Made by a program: the position numbers and the translations under genes. This document shows, piece by piece, positions 7,711 through 16,107 of a stretch of 64,000 nucleotides of DNA. Origin of the DNA: Solobacterium sp. (GTDB lineage Bacteria; Bacillota_I; Bacilli_A; Erysipelotrichales; Erysipelotrichaceae); the NCBI GenBank assembly GCA_017404505.1, contig JAFRCE010000007.1:120390-184389 (forward strand), read 5' to 3'. Numbering within the stretch: the first letter of the stretch is position 1; each line of letters starts with the position of its first letter. Under the pieces are notes generated by a model, which was not told the origin of the DNA, did not search any database, and saw only the letters and a list, made by a program, of their open reading frames with translations.

Positions 7711-8690
7711 AACTCGGAATTATCGGAACCGGCATGATCGTCAATCATTTCCTTCCTTTTCTTGTCAAAATGGAAGGTCTGAGCGTCAATGCCATTCTCA
7801 GCACTCCCCGCAGTATTAATAAGGCGAAAGAACTTGCCGCTCAGTACGGCATCGCCAATGTCACATCCGACTTTGATGAACTCTGCGGCTTTGACATCGA
7901 CACGGTCTATGTCGCCGTGCCGAATTACATGCATTTTGACTACTGCAAAAAGGCCATGGAACGCAAGCTCAACGTCATCGTCGAAAAGCCGATGGTCAGC
8001 AACGACACCGAAGCGAAAGCACTGCGGGACATCGCCGTCAGCAGTCACTGCTTCCTCTTTGAGGCAATCACCACCCTGTATCTCGGCAATTATCAGAAGG
8101 TAAAGGAATGGCTGCCCCGCATCGGCACTGTCAAGATCGCCCAGAGCCAGTACAGCCAGTACTCCAGCCGCTACAATGCCTTCCGGGCCGGTGAAGTGCT
8201 GCCTGCCTTCGATCCTGCCAAGGCCGGCGGTGCCCTGATGGATCTGAACCTCTACAACATTCACTACATCATGGGCCTCTTCGGCATGCCGAAAAGTTAT
8301 AAATACTATGCCAACGTTGAAAGAGACATCGATACTTCCGGCACCCTGATCATGGAATATGACGGCTTCCAGGCGATCTGTCTGGCCGCCAAGGATTCCA
8401 AGGGACTGCGCGGCGGTATCATCCAGGGAACGGATGGCGTCATCAAAACCGACGTATCGCCAAACCTGGTCGGCAAGGCCGTTCTTGAACTGAACGACGG
8501 CACCGTGGAGGAATATGACGACGGCTTCACCAACAAACGGATGATTCCCGAATTTGAAGCCTTCATCAAAGCGATCAACACGGAAGACTATGACTTCTGC
8601 TATGAGATGCTCGATAAGAGCGTGGCAGTCGCGGAAGTTCAGACGAAAGCCAGGCTGGCAGCCGGCATCGTCTTCGACGCGGATAAGTAA
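7707..8690 (+). CDS. Gfo/Idh/MocA family oxidoreductase
   Basis: A 327-residue NAD(P)-dependent dehydrogenase. The Rossmann fingerprint GIIGTGMI is at residues 4-11. VAVPNYMHFDYCKKAMERK (about 71) and the catalytic-region motif VEKPMVSN (about 92) follow, and then the beta-sheet substrate domain with GGALMDLNLYNIHYIMGLFG, matching the GxxxDxxxH of the family. Members oxidise or epimerise sugars, inositols and related polyols. It is translationally coupled to the VOC gene by a 4-nt overlap. A bidirectional terminator follows. Confidence 0.9.
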   Translation: MKLGIIGTGMIVNHFLPFLVKMEGLSVNAILSTPRSINKAKELAAQYGIANVTSDFDELCGFDIDTVYVAVPNYMHFDYCKKAMERKLNVIVEKPMVSNDTEAKALRDIAVSSHCFLFEAITTLYLGNYQKVKEWLPRIGTVKIAQSQYSQYSSRYNAFRAGEVLPAFDPAKAGGALMDLNLYNIHYIMGLFGMPKSYKYYANVERDIDTSGTLIMEYDGFQAICLAAKDSKGLRGGIIQGTDGVIKTDVSPNLVGKAVLELNDGTVEEYDDGFTNKRMIPEFEAFIKAINTEDYDFCYEMLDKSVAVAEVQTKARLAAGIVFDADK

Positions 8691-8693
8691 TTG

Positions 8694-8736
8694 AAAAGAC
8701 CTGCATTCCACGATTACCTGGAATACAGGTCTTTTT
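8694..8736. terminator. Bidirectional terminator between convergent genes
   Basis: AAAAGACCTGCATTCCA pairs with TGGAATACAGGTCTTTT across an 8-nt loop with one mismatch. T runs on both strands serve the oxidoreductase (+) and the flavodoxin (-). Confidence 0.85.
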
Positions 8737-9223
8737 ATCTGCTTTCCGCTGCAGCCAACGACTTCAGCGTCCAGTCTTTGATCTTCTGCTTCGCGGACTG
8801 TACTTCCGCCGAACCGACGGCCAGACCGTCCAGGACTTCTGACTGTTTGCATGTCTCTTTGATTTCCGCGACACTACGGCCCAGGCCGCTGCCGGCATGC
8901 GTCGTGAATGGAATGATGACTTTGTTTTCAAACGGATAACTCTTCAGGAATTCACTGACCTGCAGAGGCATCGTGTGATAGTAGATCGGATAACCAAGAT
9001 AGATGATGTCATATTGATCGAAGTTTTCGATCGGTTCTGGTTCGTATATTCTTTCCGGCCGCAGGGCTTCCGTTCTGTTGATGCGGTAGAGATCAGAGCC
9101 GGTGATTTCCGCGATCTGATCCGCCACCTGTTCGGTATGTCCCTTGACGAGTCTTTCAACCTTGCCGAAGGAATAATCCTTGGTCATCGAGAAGAACGCG
9201 GTCAGGATCTTTTTCTCACTCAT
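8735..9223 (-). CDS. Flavodoxin-like FMN protein
   Basis: A 162-residue cytosolic protein with a flavodoxin fold. It opens with EKKILTAFFSMTKDYSFGKVE, a phosphate-binding region that is less canonical than T/SxTGxT. YDIIYLGYPIYYHTMPLQV (about 78-96) and IPFTTHAGSGLGRS (about 107) are the flavin-loop signatures of the WrbA/flavodoxin_4 group. The start was chosen at 9223, where AAGGAAA sits 7-8 nt upstream; the longer open frame runs into the MATE gene. It is the second gene of the MATE operon, whose promoter carries operator site 1. Two paralogues lie at 11.7 and 14.1 kb. Confidence 0.85.
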   Translation of the reverse strand: MSEKKILTAFFSMTKDYSFGKVERLVKGHTEQVADQIAEITGSDLYRINRTEALRPERIYEPEPIENFDQYDIIYLGYPIYYHTMPLQVSEFLKSYPFENKVIIPFTTHAGSGLGRSVAEIKETCKQSEVLDGLAVGSAEVQSAKQKIKDWTLKSLAAAESR

Positions 9224-9234
9224 AGTAAATTTCC

Positions 9235-10617
9235 TTATGCCAGTTCCGGCTGATACGGTTTCATAAACTGCAGGGTGGAGCGGCTGATCGCCATCAGGAA
9301 GAGTGTTGAAATGCCGGCGACGATCACTTCGGTAATGATGAAGGCGAACCATACGGTATTCACGGTTCCGATACGGGACAGCAGGAACGCGCTTGCCAGC
9401 ATGATGCACAGCTGCATCACGGATGTGAACAGTGTTTTACTGCTGTGGCCGAGAGCCTGGAAGAAGGCACCGAACAGCAGTGTCATGCCTGAGAACGGGA
9501 AGACGAAGCTGACGATACGCAATGCCCGGATACCGATATCAAACACCTCACCCTGGGCGTTGAACATACCAAGCAGAGCCTGCGGCATCAGCTGGAAGAC
9601 AGCGAGTCCGATCAGGGTAATGACAATCGTGGCGATCACGCAGATTTTCATCGTTTCCTGGATCCTTTCTTTCAGACCGGCACCGTAGTTGTAGGAGATG
9701 ATCGAAACAACTGTGTTCTTCAGTCCCCATACCGGAATCAGGACGATGCTCTGCAGTCTGACATAGATGACATAGACAGCCGGCGCGATAGAAGTGAACT
9801 GCAGAAGGATCTGGTTCATACCGAAGATCAGCATCGGGCTGATCGACTGCTGCAGGGCGGCCGGGAAACCGACCCGGAAGATACCCTTCATGATATCCGC
9901 CTGCGGCTTGAACATATCTTTGGAGAAATGGATTTCCTTATTCGTTTTCAGATTGAAGATCAGGCCGACCAGAGCCGCGGCGTGCTGGGCGGCGACCGTG
10001 GCGATCGCGGCACCGCGCATGCCAAGGGCCGGGAAGCCGAACAGACCGAAGATGAGAAGCGGATCAAGAATCAGGTTGACCAGCGTGCCGGTCAGAAGCG
10101 AATACATGGACCCGATAGAACGGCCGGTTGCCACCAGCATTCTTTCCAGCATGACCTGATTGGCGACACCGAACGAGAACAGGCAGATGATCGAAGTATA
10201 CTGGATACCCAGTTCACGGATCTCTTCGATATCCGTCTGCATGCTGTAATAAAAGCGCACGGCGAACAGTCCGAACAGGAAGAAGATCGCGAAGCAGATC
10301 CATTCGATCAAAAGACCATTGCCGGCTGCTTTGTCTGCCGCCTCCCGGTCCCCCTCACCCAGTCTTTTGGAAAGCACGGCATTCATGCCGACGCTGAAGC
10401 CGACCGTCACACAGGCGATTAGACTGGATACCGGCGTGCCGAGCGACATTGCCGTCAGGGCGCTTTCCCCCAGTCTTGAAACGAAGATACTGTCGACGAC
10501 GTTATAGAGAGTGCTGACCAGCATCGAGAGGATGACCGGTACTGACATTTTGACAAGCAGCTGTTTAACGGGAAGTGTTCCCATGATGTTTTCTTTTTTC
10601 AGAGTGTTTTCCGACAT
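9235..10617 (-). CDS. MATE family efflux transporter
   Basis: A 460-residue protein with about 12 membrane segments of the NorM/DinF type, for Na+- or H+-driven export of cationic or aromatic compounds. PVILSMLVSTLYNVVDSIFVSRLG (about 27-50) and its internal repeat are typical. The start at 10617 has an AAGGAGG ribosome site 6 nt upstream; the in-frame extension has none. It is followed after 11 nt by a flavodoxin gene. The promoter region holds a TGTAACA-N13-TGTTACA palindrome, so it belongs to the local TetR regulon and probably exports a toxic electrophile, quinone or drug. Confidence 0.9.
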   Translation of the reverse strand: MSENTLKKENIMGTLPVKQLLVKMSVPVILSMLVSTLYNVVDSIFVSRLGESALTAMSLGTPVSSLIACVTVGFSVGMNAVLSKRLGEGDREAADKAAGNGLLIEWICFAIFFLFGLFAVRFYYSMQTDIEEIRELGIQYTSIICLFSFGVANQVMLERMLVATGRSIGSMYSLLTGTLVNLILDPLLIFGLFGFPALGMRGAAIATVAAQHAAALVGLIFNLKTNKEIHFSKDMFKPQADIMKGIFRVGFPAALQQSISPMLIFGMNQILLQFTSIAPAVYVIYVRLQSIVLIPVWGLKNTVVSIISYNYGAGLKERIQETMKICVIATIVITLIGLAVFQLMPQALLGMFNAQGEVFDIGIRALRIVSFVFPFSGMTLLFGAFFQALGHSSKTLFTSVMQLCIMLASAFLLSRIGTVNTVWFAFIITEVIVAGISTLFLMAISRSTLQFMKPYQPELA

Positions 10618-10695
10618 ATACGCCTCCTTATGTGCCTTCAATATACCTGCCGGTTTAACAAACACCCACACCGATAAACCGCCGGAAATGACTTA

Positions 10696-10722
10696 TGTAA
10701 CAGATCCGCAAACAGTGTTACA
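10696..10722 (-). promoter_or_regulatory. TetR-regulon operator site 1 (MATE-flavodoxin operon)
   Basis: TGTAACA-N13-TGTTACA is a perfect 7-bp inverted repeat. On the minus strand TTGTAA and TTACAT are 17 bp apart, so the half-sites coincide with plausible -35 and -10 hexamers. It is one of three sites with identical spacing. Confidence 0.7.
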
Positions 10723-10735
10723 AAAAAGATCCACA

Positions 10736-11707
10736 CTAGCGTGTGAATCCTCGGTGGCCATATACTTTCAGCCGGCTCAGTGCCTGATCGAGATCCCGGA
10801 ATTCTTCGTCGCTGAGTTTCACCTCCGTGGCGCTGAGGTTTTCGATGATCCTCTCTTTGTTTTTGGAGCCGGGAATCGGCACGACGTTGGGATACTTCTT
10901 CAGCATCCATGCCAGGGAAATCTGGGCGCTGGTCGCCTGTTTCATTTCCGCGTACTTGCCGATCAGATCGATGATCGGCTGATTGCCTTCGATATTTCTC
11001 CGGGAAAGCTGCGGCACCCAGTTGCGGACGTCATCATTTGTGTCGAACTGCGTGTTTACCGTGATTTTGCCGGAGAGAAGTCCGCTGGCGATCGGCGAGA
11101 ACGGAACGACGCCGATGCCGTGTTTCAGACAGTACGGGATCACCGCCTTCTCCACGTCTCTTTCCACCATGGAATAGATGTTCTGCACAGCCGAAAGCGG
11201 CGTGACCTGATGAGCTCTGGCAATGACATTCTCGTCGACCTGGGAAAGGCCCCAGCCCCGGATCATGCCTTCGTCGATCAGCTGACCCATCGCTTCGGCA
11301 ACCTCCCCGACACTGACACTGCCGCTGGTACGGTGCAGGTAATACAGATCGACATAGTCGGTCTGCAGACGCTGCATGGAGTCTTCCAGATGATGTCTGA
11401 CAGCCTTGTATACCGAACCGTCTCTTCTGACGTCGGAGCGGTCAATGAACAGCTTGGTGGCCAGGACGATGTCTTTGCGGACATCCTTCAGGGCTTTGCC
11501 AACAATCTTTTCATTGTGGCCGATGCCGCTGAGATTGGGACTGTATACTTCCGCGGTGTCAAACAGCGTGCAGCCATATTCATAAGCATTCCGGATGGCT
11601 TCGATGCTGTAGTCTTCCGGCGGGATCCTGCCATAGCCATGCGAAAAGGCCATGCATCCCATGCCGATTTCTGATACTTCTATTGTTCCAAGATATCTTT
11701 TTTTCAT
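10736..11707 (-). CDS. Aldo/keto reductase (AKR11/YghZ-like group)
   Basis: A 323-residue NADPH-dependent TIM-barrel reductase. LFDTAEVYS (about 48-56) carries the catalytic Asp and Tyr, LATKLF the Lys, and YLHRTS the His. GLSQVDEN, PFSPIASGLLSGK and IPGSKNKERIIEN form the cofactor site. It is the last gene of the acetyltransferase-NTF2-flavodoxin-AKR unit, 10 nt after the flavodoxin lipoprotein gene, with AAGGAAT upstream. It probably detoxifies aldehydes or quinones under TetR control; the real substrate is unknown. Confidence 0.9.
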   Translation of the reverse strand: MKKRYLGTIEVSEIGMGCMAFSHGYGRIPPEDYSIEAIRNAYEYGCTLFDTAEVYSPNLSGIGHNEKIVGKALKDVRKDIVLATKLFIDRSDVRRDGSVYKAVRHHLEDSMQRLQTDYVDLYYLHRTSGSVSVGEVAEAMGQLIDEGMIRGWGLSQVDENVIARAHQVTPLSAVQNIYSMVERDVEKAVIPYCLKHGIGVVPFSPIASGLLSGKITVNTQFDTNDDVRNWVPQLSRRNIEGNQPIIDLIGKYAEMKQATSAQISLAWMLKKYPNVVPIPGSKNKERIIENLSATEVKLSDEEFRDLDQALSRLKVYGHRGFTR

Positions 11708-11717
11708 TTGTTATTCC

Positions 11718-12389
11718 TTATTTGCTCAGATTGTTTTTCTGCAGCCAGGCATCGATATCACCCTGTATCTGGGCGAAGTCGTTCTGAACGATCTTGCCCG
11801 TCAGTGCCAGGCCGTCTTTGACGTCCGCGGCGGGAATCGTATTGCGGATCTTATCGGGTGTGCCGGCCAGACCGCTGCCGCCGTGCGTGTTGAACGGATA
11901 AACGGTTTTGCCGGTGAAGTCATAGCTTTCCAGGAAAGTATAGACAATCATTGGCAGATCGCCGTGCCAGATCGGATAACCGAGTATGACCGTGTCGTAG
12001 CTGTCCCAGTTTTCCGGGGCGCTGGCAATTTCCGGACGGGCGCCGGCACTCTTTTCTTCTTCCGCCAGAGCGACAGTTTCCATATAGTCGGAAGGATATG
12101 GAACGGCTGGAATGATTTCATAGACATCCGCGCCGGTCGCTTCGGCAATATATTCCGCCGCGATGCGGGTATTGCCCTTTTCAACCACACCGACTTCCCA
12201 GTTTTCTCCGGCTCTGGAGAAGTATATCAGCAGTGTTTTGGATTCTGTCACCGCCGGTTCCGGCGTCTGTTCCGGTTCATTTGTTTCCTGTACTGCTTCT
12301 GCCGGTTCCTGTACGGCTGTTTCCTCTTTGGCTGCGCAGCCGCCCAGCAGCAATGCCATAGCCGCAAGCAATATACCTGTTTTCTTCAT
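11718..12389 (-). CDS. Flavodoxin-domain lipoprotein
   Basis: A 223-residue protein. The lipoprotein signal ends in the lipobox LLGGC (Cys 18). A Glu/Pro/Thr-rich spacer (about 20-50) precedes a flavodoxin domain: TLLIYFSRAGENWEVG (about 53), DTVILGYPIWHGDLPMIVYTF (about 133), YPFNTHGGSGLAGT (about 163). Lipid anchoring would place the FMN domain outside the membrane, where it needs a membrane or extracellular electron donor. It sits between an NTF2 lipoprotein gene and a reductase gene in one operon. The cytosolic counterparts are at 8.7 and 14.1 kb. Confidence 0.87.
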   Translation of the reverse strand: MKKTGILLAAMALLLGGCAAKEETAVQEPAEAVQETNEPEQTPEPAVTESKTLLIYFSRAGENWEVGVVEKGNTRIAAEYIAEATGADVYEIIPAVPYPSDYMETVALAEEEKSAGARPEIASAPENWDSYDTVILGYPIWHGDLPMIVYTFLESYDFTGKTVYPFNTHGGSGLAGTPDKIRNTIPAADVKDGLALTGKIVQNDFAQIQGDIDAWLQKNNLSK

Positions 12390-12402
12390 TTTTTCTCTCT
12401 TT

Positions 12403-12822
12403 CTAATTGCAGATGATCCAGCTTCCGTTTTCCTTCCGGAAGTTCTGTTTTGTCTTCAGTGTCCAGCTGCCTGACATGCCGTATACTTTTGCGGTCAGTG
12501 TCACATCCGCACTGAGATGCGCGGTATTGTCATTGACCGTGATCTTAAGATTCCGGATCTCGTAATTGTAATAATTCAAGGTGCCGTTGCGGATCTCTTC
12601 AAAGAATTCTTCCCTGGTCTGTGTCTTGCCGGACATGTGGGTGAATGTCTTGTCTTCCATCGTGATTCTCCGCATGGTATCGAGATCCTTATCGATCATC
12701 GCCTGCTGCATGGCTTCGAACACCTGCAGCACGGCCTGTTTTTCCTGGTCCATCGTATCTGTTTCCTTTCCGCATCCTGTTGTACTCAGCAGCACCAGCA
12801 GTGCCGCGATTATCTTACGCAT
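12403..12822 (-). CDS. NTF2/SnoaL-like lipoprotein
   Basis: A 139-residue protein with a short signal peptide and lipobox STTGC (Cys 17). A cone-shaped NTF2-like domain follows: [21 protein letters not shown] (about 30-50) at its start and NGSWIICN at the end, both typical of DUF4440/SnoaL folds. Such domains bind small hydrophobic ligands or act as isomerases or dehydratases. Its start overlaps the end of the acetyltransferase gene by 8 nt. A cytosolic NTF2 paralogue lies at 14.6-15.0 kb in the neighbouring operon under the same operator. Confidence 0.8.
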   Translation of the reverse strand: MRKIIAALLVLLSTTGCGKETDTMDQEKQAVLQVFEAMQQAMIDKDLDTMRRITMEDKTFTHMSGKTQTREEFFEEIRNGTLNYYNYEIRNLKITVNDNTAHLSADVTLTAKVYGMSGSWTLKTKQNFRKENGSWIICN

Positions 12823-13378
12823 TCTTTGCCGGGATTTCCTTGATCACACGGGCGGGGTTGCCGCCGACAATGGTATTGGCCGGTACGTTCTTTGTCACGA
12901 CGGCACCACCGGCAATGATGGCGTTCTTTCCGACTGTGACACCCGGCATGATCGTCGCGCCAGCGCCGATCCAGACATTGTCTTCCAGGATGACACTGCG
13001 GCAGTTCAGGATATAGCGGTCATAGAAATCATGATTATCCGTTACGATCGTTACGTGCGGTCCGATCTGGACGTTGTTGCCGATCGTGATCCCGCCGATC
13101 GACATGGCTGTAAAACTGTGGTTGATGAACACATGTTCACCGAATGTCATCTGCTTCGGGAAATCGATCTGCACCGGTGTGAACAGGCCGAGTCCGGAAG
13201 GCACATTGCCGTCAAACAGTTCGCTCAGTGCTTCACTCTGTTCTTGTGAGAGCGGTTCGGCATTGTTGAGATGGTGTAATGCCTTATAGGTACGGTGCAG
13301 TTCCGCAACGACCGGCCGGTATTCTTCGCTGTGCATATCGACAGCCACGCCGTTTTTCAGTTTTTCAAATACATCCAT
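12815..13378 (-). CDS. Maltose/galactoside O-acetyltransferase-like protein (left-handed beta helix)
   Basis: A 187-residue hexapeptide-repeat acyltransferase. The N-terminal helical Mac domain (about 1-60) is followed by repeats ending in [31 protein letters not shown] and [11 protein letters not shown]. The catalytic His lies in TDNHDFYDR. These enzymes acetylate sugars from acetyl-CoA. GGAGGTCTTATCA precedes the ATG. It heads the four-gene unit whose upstream region carries operator site 2, an unusual companion for redox genes. Confidence 0.9.
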   Translation of the reverse strand: MDVFEKLKNGVAVDMHSEEYRPVVAELHRTYKALHHLNNAEPLSQEQSEALSELFDGNVPSGLGLFTPVQIDFPKQMTFGEHVFINHSFTAMSIGGITIGNNVQIGPHVTIVTDNHDFYDRYILNCRSVILEDNVWIGAGATIMPGVTVGKNAIIAGGAVVTKNVPANTIVGGNPARVIKEIPAKNA

Positions 13379-13465
13379 TGATAAGACCTCCGTTTCTTTT
13401 TCCGGTTTTAAAGTATCACCCCCCTTTATGTGTCACAATCCCGCCTATCGCATGGCTGTTCCTTA

Positions 13466-13492
13466 AGTAACGCTTTTGAAAAATGTGTTACA
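13466..13492 (-). promoter_or_regulatory. TetR-regulon operator site 2 (acetyltransferase operon)
   Basis: AGTAACG-N13-TGTTACA, about 90 bp upstream of the acetyltransferase start. On the minus strand TTGTAA and TTACTT lie 17 bp apart. The right half extends into the same A-rich tail as site 1. Confidence 0.65.
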
Positions 13493-13515
13493 AAAAAGAC
13501 AGAATTTCTTCTGTC

Positions 13516-14082
13516 TTACTTCTTTCGAATGATTTCTTTGAGGCCGTCGTTGATCATCATCGTCGTCAGCTCAATGATCTTTTCAACCGGGACTTTCTTG
13601 CCGTCTTCGATCCACTGCTTATAGATATTGAGGGTCGCACTGTTGGCAAAGGTGCGGATCAGGTTCTGTTCGTATTCTGTATACTGCTTCAGTTCCGCGT
13701 ATTTCCGGTCATTGGTTTTTGTCACGTTGCGGATCATCCGGTTACGGATAATACTGTCCGTGCAGGTGATCTTTTCATAGAAAGGTCCTTTTTCTTCCGA
13801 GAACAGGAAGAACTCGCGGGTCAGCTTATCGATATCACGGAATGTATAATCCCTGGTACGCTTTGAAAACTCCTCGGACAGTTCATCCTGGATCTCCGCC
13901 AGCAGATCATCGAGCGACGGGTAGTATGTGTAGAAGGTCTTCTTGTTGATCATGGCCCGCTGGGCAAGCTCCGTCACCGTGATCTTCTCATAGTCCTTCT
14001 CCAGCATCAGCTCTTCAAATGCCCGGCGGATCGACTCCAGTGTTCTTCTGATCCTGAGGTCTTCATGACCGCTCAGTTTCAT
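13516..14082 (-). CDS. TetR/AcrR family transcriptional regulator
   Basis: A 188-residue regulator. The N-terminal HTH is clear: RRTLESIRRAFEELMLEKDYEKITVTELAQRAMINKKTFYTYYPSLDDLL (about 12-60). The C-terminal helical domain is of the TetR_C_7 type seen in Firmicutes. Its start overlaps the flavodoxin gene by 4 nt, so it is the last gene of the NTF2-flavodoxin-TetR unit, with operator site 3 ahead of the unit. Autoregulation and control of the three palindrome-bearing promoters is the simplest reading. The ligand is unknown, but target genes suggest an electrophile or quinone-like compound. Confidence 0.9.
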   Translation of the reverse strand: MKLSGHEDLRIRRTLESIRRAFEELMLEKDYEKITVTELAQRAMINKKTFYTYYPSLDDLLAEIQDELSEEFSKRTRDYTFRDIDKLTREFFLFSEEKGPFYEKITCTDSIIRNRMIRNVTKTNDRKYAELKQYTEYEQNLIRTFANSATLNIYKQWIEDGKKVPVEKIIELTTMMINDGLKEIIRKK

Positions 14083-14597
14083 AACAGTTCGTTATCCCGC
14101 AGCCAGACACGCAGGTCGTCGTCACAGCCGTAGACGTCGCTGCCCCGGATGGACAGACCGTTTCTGACGTCAGCACCGGGAAGTTCCCTCTTCAGATCTG
14201 ACACACTGCTGCCCATGCCGCTGCCTTCGTTGGTGCAGAGCGGATAAATGGTTTTGCCGGTGAAGTCAAACTGCTTCAGGAAGGTCAGAACTGCCATCGG
14301 ATAGGTTCCCCAGTAGTTCGGATAGGCAAGAATGATCTGATCATAATCATCAAGGCTGTCAGGTACCGATACCAGTTCCGGCAGGATGCCCTTGTCTTTA
14401 TGTTCCTGTGCTTCTTTGATGCATTTTTTGTAGTCTTTGGAATACGGGGTCTTCATCTCGATCTTGAACAGCTCGGCACCGTTCAGTTCGCTGATCTTTT
14501 CAGCGACGACTTCTGTGTTTCCCTTTTCGATCGTGCGCAGGGAACCGGCGAAATAGTTCTCGTCAGCGCGGGAAAAATAAGCTACCAAAATACTCAT
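14079..14597 (-). CDS. Flavodoxin
   Basis: A 172-residue cytosolic flavodoxin. SILVAYFSRADENYFAG (about 2-18) is the FMN phosphate region, YDQIILAYPNYWGTYPMAVLTF (about 87) and YPLCTNEGSGMGSS (about 118) the flavin loops. It overlaps the NTF2 gene upstream and the TetR gene downstream by 4 nt each, so the three are tightly coupled. It is closely similar in layout to the flavodoxin lipoprotein at 11.7 kb, of which it could be the cytosolic form. Confidence 0.9.
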   Translation of the reverse strand: MSILVAYFSRADENYFAGSLRTIEKGNTEVVAEKISELNGAELFKIEMKTPYSKDYKKCIKEAQEHKDKGILPELVSVPDSLDDYDQIILAYPNYWGTYPMAVLTFLKQFDFTGKTIYPLCTNEGSGMGSSVSDLKRELPGADVRNGLSIRGSDVYGCDDDLRVWLRDNELL

Positions 14598-15031
14598 CTG
14601 TTATACTCCTCACTCTTTGACCAAACGAAATTGGATTCTCTGGCGGCAATCAGCCATTTGCCGTCTACCTTTTCATACTTATCATGATACACGATTCCGT
14701 TGGTTGTCATCATATTTTTTCCTTCCGCGTTTTTACCGATCAGGATCGTTTCGTTGTAGGCTGTTCCTCTCGCGTGCGTTTCGTCGATGATGTCGAACAG
14801 TGCCTGGCCGTTGTTATGGAAATGGATATCAAACAGATTCATGAATTTCGTGCAGGACTCTTCGATCGCTTCTCTGCCTTCATAGTGTGAAACTCTGCCG
14901 TTGTTCTTCGCGGTCAGTGTACCGTTTTCGGTAAACAGGAAAGACTGCTCATGAAGTCTCATTTCATCAGCCAGCACACTGAATGTGTCACACAGTTCCT
15001 TTAATGCGAATTTTTCTTCAAATACGTTCAT
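14594..15031 (-). CDS. NTF2/SnoaL-like domain protein
   Basis: A 145-residue cytosolic protein of the SnoaL_4/DUF4440 type. ALKELCDTFSVLADEMRLHEQSFLF opens the cone fold, YEGREAIEESCTKF and HFHNNGQALFDI form the middle, and NGIVYHDKYEKVDGKWLIAARESNFVW closes it. The start at 15031 was chosen because AGGAG and AAAAGGAT precede it; the longer open frame (to 15127) would run into operator site 3. It is the first gene of the TetR unit. An exported paralogue is at 12.4 kb. Confidence 0.82.
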   Translation of the reverse strand: MNVFEEKFALKELCDTFSVLADEMRLHEQSFLFTENGTLTAKNNGRVSHYEGREAIEESCTKFMNLFDIHFHNNGQALFDIIDETHARGTAYNETILIGKNAEGKNMMTTNGIVYHDKYEKVDGKWLIAARESNFVWSKSEEYNR

Positions 15032-15119
15032 ATCCTTTTTTCTCCTCTTCTTTTTACATTTACAGAATATACAGTTTCCAAACCTAATGCACGGGTATTT
15101 ATCGCTGTTGTATAACATA

Positions 15120-15146
15120 TGTAACACTTTGGAATAATCTGTTACT
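15120..15146 (-). promoter_or_regulatory. TetR-regulon operator site 3 (NTF2-flavodoxin-tetR operon)
   Basis: TGTAACA-N13-TGTTACT, about 90 bp upstream of the NTF2 start. The spacing is identical to sites 1 and 2. On the minus strand AAGTAA and TTACAT are 17 bp apart. This supports autoregulation of the TetR gene. Confidence 0.68.
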
Positions 15147-15149
15147 TAA

Positions 15150-15177
15150 CAAAGAAAAAGACCTGATTTCAGGTCTT
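15150..15177 (-). terminator. Terminator of the downstream-facing aldo/keto reductase
   Basis: AAGACCTGA-TT-TCAGGTCTT followed on the minus strand by TTTTTCTTT. It insulates operator site 3 from read-through. Confidence 0.8.
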
Positions 15178-15182
15178 CCCGT

Positions 15183-15989
15183 TCAGTCTCCGTACCAGCC
15201 GAACAGTGACTTTCTGCCGTCCAGCTGAGCGATCATCGCCATTTCTTCCTGGCTCAGTTCAAAATCGAAGAGTTCAAGATTCTCCCGCATGCGGGATGCC
15301 TTGGAAGATTTCGGAATCACCGGAATGCCATTGCTCAAAAGATATTTCAGGGCAACCTGAGCAGCTGACTTGTCGTGCGCGGCACCGACTTCCTTCAGAA
15401 CCGGTTCATCGAAGATTCTTTTGCGGCCTTCGGTAAAAGGTGCCCAGCTCTGCATGAGCGTTCCCTGTTCTTCCAGATACTTCCGGTAGATCAGCTGGGG
15501 GTAATAGACGTGGCATTCCACCTGGTTGACAGCCGGCACAACGCGGCAGTCTTTCAGCAGATCGTCGTAGAGACGGCGGTTGATATTGGATACGCCGATG
15601 GCTCTGACCTTGCCGGCATCATATGCCTCTTCCAGAGCTTTATACATTTCTTTATACGTCTCATACGGTTCATGGATCAGTATCAGATCGATATAATCCA
15701 GTCCGGTTTCCGCCAGACAGTGATCCACTGCCTTTCTGGTTTTTTCATAAGACGCATAAGGGCTGTTGATTTTGTCGGTTACAAAGATTTCGCCGCGGTC
15801 AATGCCGGAATTGTGGATCGCCTGTCCGACTTCCTTTTCATTGCCATACATGATTGCCGTATCGATCAGGCGGTATCCTGTTTCAAGCGCCTGTTCCAGG
15901 ATGGCAACACCTACTTTTCCCCGCACATCCCAGGTCCCGAAACCGACCATCGGGAGCTTTATGCCATTATTTAATTCTGTATATTTCAT
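15183..15989 (-). CDS. Aldo/keto reductase (AKR5-like, 2,5-diketogluconate reductase group)
   Basis: A 268-residue NADPH-dependent reductase. MKYTELNNGIKLPMVGFGTWDV opens the barrel. RLIDTAIMYGNEKEVG carries the catalytic Asp and Tyr, FVTDKI replaces the usual VTTKL Lys motif, and LILIHEPYE carries the His. GVSNIN and IPKSSKASRMREN complete the cofactor site. The start was set at 15989, with GAGAGGG upstream; the longer frame to 16166 would cross the tRNA. It has no copy of the TetR palindrome, so it is probably not in that regulon. Confidence 0.87.
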   Translation of the reverse strand: MKYTELNNGIKLPMVGFGTWDVRGKVGVAILEQALETGYRLIDTAIMYGNEKEVGQAIHNSGIDRGEIFVTDKINSPYASYEKTRKAVDHCLAETGLDYIDLILIHEPYETYKEMYKALEEAYDAGKVRAIGVSNINRRLYDDLLKDCRVVPAVNQVECHVYYPQLIYRKYLEEQGTLMQSWAPFTEGRKRIFDEPVLKEVGAAHDKSAAQVALKYLLSNGIPVIPKSSKASRMRENLELFDFELSQEEMAMIAQLDGRKSLFGWYGD

Positions 15990-16089
15990 AACTGTGGCCC
16001 TCTCTATTTGTATCTTACAACAGCTGCGGCTGATCATGACAAATCCAATTCGAAGAAATGAAGTCATTCCCTTTTTTCTTCGCTTGGGA

Positions 16090-16095
16090 TAAAAT
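16090..16095 (+). promoter_or_regulatory. Putative -10 box of tRNA-Pro
   Basis: TAAAAT lies 12 bp before the mature tRNA 5' end; no strong -35 is seen. Confidence 0.4.
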
Positions 16096-16107
16096 AGTAA
16101 TGCGGCT

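Noticed and set aside
7683..8852. 389-codon frame antisense to the Gfo/Idh/MocA gene
   Set aside because: The plus-strand gene has clear motifs and a coupled start; the antisense translation shows no family features.
10511..11674. 387-codon plus-strand frame across the aldo/keto reductase
   Set aside because: It is a shadow of the reductase and would also run through operator site 1.
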